From contig JAEORN010000250.1 in NCBI GenBank assembly GCA_016840825.1, positions 1-10,471 on the forward strand: 10,471 nucleotides of DNA, read 5' to 3'. This document shows positions 6,347 to 10,471 of the stretch, one piece after another. This stretch comes from Candidatus Thorarchaeota archaeon (GTDB lineage Archaea; Asgardarchaeota; Thorarchaeia; Thorarchaeales; Thorarchaeaceae). The notes beneath the pieces were generated by a model that made no database searches, had not been told where the DNA came from, and saw nothing but the letters and a program-made list of their open reading frames with translations. Position numbers and translations under genes: made by a program. The first letter of the stretch is position 1. Each line of letters begins with the position of its first letter.

Positions 6347-8412
6347 ATGATAGGAGTGTGACAAAACTGAGGAACTATCCGACAGATAAACCAGTGCTTG
6401 TAACATGCGGACTACCCTATGCCTCAGGGGAGATGCACATCGGCCATCTTCGTACCTACGTTCCAGCTGATGTCTTCGTCAGACTCCTAAAGAAAATGCG
6501 AGTAGATGTCACATTCGTTTGCGGATCAGATACGCATGGTACTCCAGTACTTGTGGCTGCAGAAGCTGAAGGATTGACCCCAAAGGAAACCTATGAGAAA
6601 TATCACAAGATTCTCTCAGATACCTTTCCAAAGTTGAATATCGTCTTTGATAACTATGGTACTACTGATGATCCTGAGAATCATGAACGAACAACTCAGA
6701 TTGTGAAGGAACTCCAGAAAAATGGATATATCTACTCTAAGGAGATAGAAACTCCTTTTTGTGATACTTGTGGGAGATCTCAGCCTGATCGTTTTGTACG
6801 AGGAACTTGCCCATATTGTGGTACTGATGCCCGTGGAGATGAATGTGACCAAGGCTGCGGAAGATATATCGAACCTGGATTGATTCTCAATCCTAGATGT
6901 GCAGTTTGCGGAAATCCCACAAGACAAATCACTAGAACCCATCAATTCCTTCGTCTAAGCGCATTTCAGGATTTCATTGGAGAATACCTAGAAAATGTGG
7001 ATGGAACAAAGAATGCGAAGAACTTCGCATTAGGATGGGTTAAGGAGGGATTGAGAGATTGGTGCATCACGAGAGATCTAGATTGGGGAGTCAGATTTCC
7101 AGGTGACGAATCACTCGTTCTATATGTCTGGGTTGATGCCCCTATTGGGTATATGTCAAGCACAGAAGAGTGGGCAAAAGCCATAGGCAAACCTAACGAA
7201 TGGGAAAAGTATTGGAAGCCTGGAGATGGACGTCTAGTTCATTTCATTGGATTGGACATCGTTCAACATCATTGCATATTTTGGCCTTCTCTTCTAAAAG
7301 GAAGTGGATACAATCTACCGTTTGCCATTGTAGCGTCAGGAATGGTTAAGATACGCAATCATAATTTCAGCAGAAGTAGAGGATACGTAGTCTGGATAAG
7401 AGAAGACTATCTCGATAAGGGATTGAACCCAGACTATCTCAGATACTATATGGTATCCTTTACCGGACACACTAGAGACCTAGATTTCTCGTTTGCATCC
7501 TTCGTAGATAAGGTGAACACTGAATTGGTTGGAACCTTTGGTAACTTCATCTATCGGTCTCTTCATTTCACGAAGAAACATTTTGGCACTATCCCTGAAG
7601 GAAAATTGGATTCAGTTCTTCAAAACGAGGTTAAGCAAAGTATTGAGGTAATCACCGATGCTGTGAATGAATATGAGCTAAAGAAAGTAGCAGATGAGAT
7701 TCTAAGATTGGCATCGGTTGGGAACGAGTACTTCCAGAGTAATGCACCTTGGAGCCTCGTAAAGGAAGACAAATCCAAAGCAGGTGACGTTCTATATAAC
7801 TCATTATTCCTATCTAGAGCTCTTGCCATTCTAATTGATCCGATCATGCCTAGTATTGCCGAAGCAATTTGGGCGCAGTTAGGAAATATTGGCTCAGATG
7901 TACATAGCGTATATCTTGAAGAAGCACTTGATCTACCGCTAGTGGGGACAGTTTTAGGGGAACCAGAACCTGTAATCCAAAAGATTGATGACGATCTACT
8001 CAACGAGCTTAAGAAGAACATTGACGCTCGAATATTAGCGACAGAAACGAAAGAGAAAGGTGAGGAACAAGTGACAGGAGAAGACATAGTCACATTCGAT
8101 GAATTCAAGAAACTGGATCTACGAGCTGGAAAGATTCTCCGTTGTGAGAAGGTCCCCAAGAAGGACCGCCTTCTCAAAATTGAGGTTGACATTGGCTCTG
8201 AAATTCGCACATTGGTTACTGGTCTCGCAGAGATGTACTCATGCGATGAGCTGTCCGGAAGGACTGCACTCTTCTTAACCAACTTGGAGCCAAAGAATAT
8301 TGGCGGCATCGAGAGTCATGGCATGATCATTGCTGTGGAACGAGCTGACAAGAAAGGTGACTGGGTTCCTGTTTGGTTGGAAGACCTTCCACCAGGCAGT
8401 AAAGCCGCATAA
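6343..8412 (+). CDS. metG: Methionyl-tRNA synthetase with fused C-terminal tRNA-binding domain
   Basis: The enzyme charges tRNA-Met with methionine in the cytoplasm. The class I signature is H32-I-G-H35. Zinc knuckles lie at C140/C143, C156/C159, C168/C172 and C186/C189; the third pair has three residues between the cysteines, not the usual two. WVDAPIGY (263-270) and LRDWCITRDLDWG belong to the catalytic core. The KMSKS-equivalent loop is NFSRSRG (341-347), with Asn for the first Lys and Arg for the second. N401, R405 and W470 match anticodon-recognition residues of the E. coli enzyme. Residues about 582-689 form an EMAPII/Arc1p-type OB-fold domain (FKKLDLRAGKI, VTGLAEMY, LEPKNIGGIESHGM). 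At 689 residues it is full length. The ATG at 6343 is taken; GTG 6358 is an alternative, preceded closely by AGGAG. A terminator follows. Confidence 0.97.
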   Translation: MNDRSVTKLRNYPTDKPVLVTCGLPYASGEMHIGHLRTYVPADVFVRLLKKMRVDVTFVCGSDTHGTPVLVAAEAEGLTPKETYEKYHKILSDTFPKLNIVFDNYGTTDDPENHERTTQIVKELQKNGYIYSKEIETPFCDTCGRSQPDRFVRGTCPYCGTDARGDECDQGCGRYIEPGLILNPRCAVCGNPTRQITRTHQFLRLSAFQDFIGEYLENVDGTKNAKNFALGWVKEGLRDWCITRDLDWGVRFPGDESLVLYVWVDAPIGYMSSTEEWAKAIGKPNEWEKYWKPGDGRLVHFIGLDIVQHHCIFWPSLLKGSGYNLPFAIVASGMVKIRNHNFSRSRGYVVWIREDYLDKGLNPDYLRYYMVSFTGHTRDLDFSFASFVDKVNTELVGTFGNFIYRSLHFTKKHFGTIPEGKLDSVLQNEVKQSIEVITDAVNEYELKKVADEILRLASVGNEYFQSNAPWSLVKEDKSKAGDVLYNSLFLSRALAILIDPIMPSIAEAIWAQLGNIGSDVHSVYLEEALDLPLVGTVLGEPEPVIQKIDDDLLNELKKNIDARILATETKEKGEEQVTGEDIVTFDEFKKLDLRAGKILRCEKVPKKDRLLKIEVDIGSEIRTLVTGLAEMYSCDELSGRTALFLTNLEPKNIGGIESHGMIIAVERADKKGDWVPVWLEDLPPGSKAA

Positions 8413-8421
8413 GAATAGTAT

Positions 8422-8456
8422 AAGGCCTGGAAACTCCAGGTCTACCGCCTTTTTTT
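8422..8456 (+). terminator. Terminator after the MetRS gene
   Basis: Ten bases after the stop, AGGCCTGG (8423-8430) pairs with CCAGGTCT (8436-8443) around an AAACT loop, with one G-U pair, followed by seven Ts at 8450-8456. An alternative outer pairing, AAGGC (8422-8426) with GCCTT (8447-8451), would bring the T-run next to the stem. T-runs are the main intrinsic termination signal in archaea. Confidence 0.7.
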
Positions 8457-8550
8457 AGGTGACGAATATCTCTTAGCAATAACATTACCAGAATTACCAC
8501 AAGTGAAACTCGATGTATGGTTCTTGATCAGACGAGGAGTTGAGTGACAG

Positions 8551-9105
8551 ATGAATATATTCATCCTCCGACACGCAGAGACAAAACTTGACAATATGAA
8601 ACCAGCTCATGAATGGGAACTTACAAGTGAGGGGGAATTATCAGCATCTAAACTCGCCAGCACTAATGTTTTTGGTGAGATTGATGCAATCTATACATCA
8701 ACTGAATGTAAGGCACAACAAACTGCACATCCTTTCACGAAGAATTCAGGAATTGACCCATATGCGCATCCTGGATTGGATGAGCTCTATCGAGGTACAA
8801 ACTCTTCACTATCTAACGAAATCTATCTTCGTTATGTGCAAGATACTCTTCGGAATCCCCCTAGTCCTGTTCAGGGGTGGGAAACACCAACTGATGCTCT
8901 TAGGCGATTTAAGGAAGCAATAGATGAGATTGAAACCACTCAATTAAGTAATGTACTAGTTGTATCTCATGGTCTTGTAATGACATTGTATTTTGCCAAT
9001 ATTCTAAATCTTGATGATTACATGTATGAGAGATGGCGTAGATTGAGGTTTCTCGCATGGGGACAAATCTCTCAAGGAAATGTGGTTAGAGATATCGTGC
9101 ATTAG
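8551..9105 (+). CDS. Histidine phosphatase superfamily protein (phosphoglycerate-mutase-like)
   Basis: At 184 residues it has the usual length for the branch-1 family, which acts through a phosphohistidine on phosphorylated sugars, nucleotides or other small molecules. The catalytic signature is LRHAET, with R7, H8 and E10. LTSEGELSASKLA, the YTSTECKAQQTA stretch, the acid E78 in LDEL, and VVSHG with H140 follow in the expected order. The Arg normally found in the (S/T)xxxRAxQTA motif is Lys54 here, which could alter phosphate binding. No substrate can be named from sequence; cobalamin-pathway phosphatase or broad-specificity phosphatase are possible. GAGGAG at 8534-8539 precedes the ATG by 11 bases. 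It is separated from the MetRS gene by a terminator and from the next gene by 51 bases without one. Confidence 0.9.
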   Translation: MNIFILRHAETKLDNMKPAHEWELTSEGELSASKLASTNVFGEIDAIYTSTECKAQQTAHPFTKNSGIDPYAHPGLDELYRGTNSSLSNEIYLRYVQDTLRNPPSPVQGWETPTDALRRFKEAIDEIETTQLSNVLVVSHGLVMTLYFANILNLDDYMYERWRRLRFLAWGQISQGNVVRDIVH

Positions 9106-9156
9106 CAAAAACTAAAATCAGATTTCTTCAATAGAACAGCATTTGGAGCGAAGGAA

Positions 9157-9648
9157 ATGAAGAATCGATCTTGGATGATATTCCTTACTGTTGCATTTCT
9201 AGGTCTACTAGTTCTGCCAATTCCTGTAAGAGCACATACACCTGGTCCCATGACCTTGGAATATAACGCTGATACAGATACATTAACTGTAACAGTTACT
9301 CATTCAGTAAGTTCTGCAGATCATTATATCGCATCTCTTCAACTTTGGAAGAATGATATATCTGTGGAAACAAAGACCTACACAAGTCAAGAGTCGAATT
9401 CGGGAATGGACGATACCTTTACTGTTGCTGCAGTGGATGGCGATGTTCTCAAAGTTACCGCAACATGTAGCATTAGCGGTTTTGTCACCGAGGAGATTAC
9501 TGTAGGTTCTGGTCCAACAACTAGCACAACAGATACATCTACTACCGAACCAGCTGATAGTACTTCTTTCATATGGCTTGTGCTGGCTGGAGTTTCTGCA
9601 AGTGGCATAGTTGTGATAGTACTTGTTGTATGTCTCAGAAGGAGATGA
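9157..9648 (+). CDS. Secreted membrane-anchored protein with superoxide-reductase-like (desulfoferrodoxin) domain
   Basis: The 163-residue product has a signal peptide (1-26, hydrophobic core FLTVAFLGLLVLP, likely cut after VRA), a globular domain (27-117), a Thr/Ser-rich stalk (118-137) and a C-terminal membrane helix (138-160) ending in RRR. The expected topology is domain outside, tail inside. The domain resembles the iron-binding beta-sandwich of superoxide reductase: H27 in HTPG, H49 and H56 in HSVSSADHYI, and C104 in ATCSISG match the H-x-P, H...HYI and CNxHG ligand segments. The last His is replaced by Ser107. Whether it reduces superoxide, binds another metal or only keeps the fold is open. 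GGAGCGAAGG precedes the ATG. It may be co-transcribed with the phosphatase. Confidence 0.85.
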   Translation: MKNRSWMIFLTVAFLGLLVLPIPVRAHTPGPMTLEYNADTDTLTVTVTHSVSSADHYIASLQLWKNDISVETKTYTSQESNSGMDDTFTVAAVDGDVLKVTATCSISGFVTEEITVGSGPTTSTTDTSTTEPADSTSFIWLVLAGVSASGIVVIVLVVCLRRR

Positions 9649-9662
9649 GTGAATTGACTAAT

Positions 9663-9687
9663 TGAGGAGGGAGTTATTCTCTCCTCA
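9663..9687. terminator. Hairpin between convergent genes
   Basis: TGAGGAGGGA (9663-9672) pairs with TTCTCTCCTCA (9678-9687 region) to give a stem of about 10 bp with one G-T pair and a GTTAT loop. It lies between the stop of the plus-strand gene (9648) and the stop of the minus-strand gene (9711). No strong T-run flanks it on either strand, so its role as a shared terminator is only plausible. Confidence 0.4.
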
Positions 9688-9710
9688 GTGCTAACTTTGA
9701 ATATTCACTT

Positions 9711-10181
9711 TTACAACCTTTCTTCGAATTTTTGTGCAACTGATTTTCCTATCATCCCAAAGGTGGTAGAAAGAATAATTCCCAAAAATACCAATGTCAA
9801 TAGATAGATCTCAAATGTCAATATCAAAAACAGATACTGGGTAACAAGATAGCTGAAAATATACATAGCTCCAACAATTGCATTCAAAATCACTCCATGT
9901 ATCACCAATTTAGGCCAGTATCTTTGAATATCAAAATCCCAGAGCCATGAACAGAGGTCGCCATTTACCCATGCCAGTGCGATGCAATAAAGACCAAGTG
10001 CGATAATAGAGCCTATGATTAGTATGAAGTGATCCACTACTGCAGCTAGCGTTGTCAATCCCGCGCTTGTGAATATCTCCGCAATTGAAAAGACAAAGCC
10101 ATGGATGAAGTATTTTCCCAATATCTCTATGCGAGATGGTTCCGAAATCTGAGATGTTACTCTTGTCATCGAACTTTCCAT
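9711..10181 (-). CDS. Multi-helix membrane protein, 156 residues, unrecognised
   Basis: The frame can begin at GTG 10217 (168 residues) or ATG 10181. I prefer the ATG because GAGGG lies about 12 bases before it, whereas nothing useful precedes the GTG. After a polar N-terminus of about 20 residues there are three clear and one possible hydrophobic helices: FVFSIAEIF onward (weak), FILIIGSIIALGLYCIALAW, VILNAIVGAMYIFSYLV, and the segment beginning LFLILTFEIYLL. The C-terminus is KSVAQKFEERL. No enzyme or transporter motif is visible. It lies downstream of the right-edge gene on the same strand with no terminator between, so co-transcription is likely. Confidence 0.75.
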   Translation of the reverse strand: MESSMTRVTSQISEPSRIEILGKYFIHGFVFSIAEIFTSAGLTTLAAVVDHFILIIGSIIALGLYCIALAWVNGDLCSWLWDFDIQRYWPKLVIHGVILNAIVGAMYIFSYLVTQYLFLILTFEIYLLTLVFLGIILSTTFGMIGKSVAQKFEERL

Positions 10182-10246
10182 AATATTATCGGACCCTCTA
10201 TTATTGAAATTCCACACGACCTAGTATTACTGCGGCTCCTTTTTTA

Positions 10247-10471
10247 TTATTTCTTCTTTTTCTTGAAGCTATCCTTCTTCTTCATCTTCTGCTTATCGTC
10301 TTTCTTTATCGCCTTTCGACTTGTGACAATCTCCTTCTCTGTTTTAGATACATTCATAGTTTTAGCCGTAGAGACGATTTCACGACCACCTTCTTCAGTT
10401 AGAATACCTTCTCGAGTGATTCTTTGTGCTTTTTCAATTCTCTCCTTTCTAACGATTGTCGCTCCTAATCT
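10247..10471 (-). CDS. 3' end of a gene with lysine-rich C-terminal tail, partial
   Basis: The minus-strand frame is open from the right edge of the window to tandem TAA stops (10249-10247 and 10246-10244), giving 74 residues. The visible part begins RLGATIVRKERIEKAQRITR, continues with an EGGREIVSTAK stretch, and ends in a tail in which 12 of the last 19 residues are Lys. Such a tail suggests RNA or DNA binding, as in ribosomal or ribosome-associated proteins. I do not recognise the family from this fragment. The plus strand shows it as a pyrimidine-rich CTT-rich run. No start is in view. Confidence 0.75.
   Translation of the reverse strand, partial: RLGATIVRKERIEKAQRITREGILTEEGGREIVSTAKTMNVSKTEKEIVTSRKAIKKDDKQKMKKKDSFKKKKK

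Noticed and set aside
7620..8309. 229-codon minus-strand ORF opposite the MetRS gene
   Set aside because: It lies wholly antisense to the confident anticodon-binding and EMAPII-like domains, is Ser/Arg-rich without domain features, and is best explained as a shadow frame.
8609..8923. 104-codon plus-strand ORF inside the phosphatase gene
   Set aside because: It is out of frame with a protein that carries all the histidine-phosphatase motifs in order, and has no features of its own.

Overview
The window looks like chromosomal DNA of an archaeon, most likely an Asgard archaeon of the Thorarchaeota type. Three things point this way. The methionyl-tRNA synthetase has archaeal-style zinc knuckles and a fused C-terminal EMAPII-like domain. 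Promoter-like TATA boxes and GGTGA-type ribosome binding sites are visible. The dominant gene encodes a huge surface protein: an extracellular beta-sandwich/Ig-like repeat region, one transmembrane helix, and a cytoplasmic domain that reads like a longin/roadblock-type fold. That last architecture is, to my knowledge, typical of Asgard genomes. The lineage call is inference; no rRNA or tRNA is present to confirm it.

Layout. Positions 2-5053 (+) are the 3' part of the surface-protein gene, whose start lies before the window. Positions 5054-5873 hold no confident gene: two hairpins, a TATA box with a strong ribosome binding site, tiny ORFs, a 63% GC island, and a reading frame broken by three stops that may be a decayed gene or a structured RNA. 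A small membrane-protein gene (5874-6134) and a doubtful 71-codon ORF (6131-6346) lead by ATGA overlaps into the methionyl-tRNA synthetase gene (6343-8412), which ends in a hairpin plus T-tract terminator. Next come a histidine-phosphatase (phosphoglycerate-mutase-like) gene (8551-9105) and a gene for a secreted, C-terminally membrane-anchored protein resembling the iron-binding domain of superoxide reductase (9157-9648). On the minus strand, converging on these, are a multi-helix membrane protein (9711-10181) and, at the right edge, the 3' end of a gene whose product has a very lysine-rich tail (10247-10471).

The genes do not form one obvious pathway. The synthetase is housekeeping. The phosphatase and the superoxide-reductase-like protein may be co-transcribed (51-base gap, no terminator seen). 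The most interesting items are the receptor-like giant surface protein, the membrane-tethered superoxide-reductase-like domain that lacks one iron ligand, and the unexplained GC-rich interval at 5383-5793.
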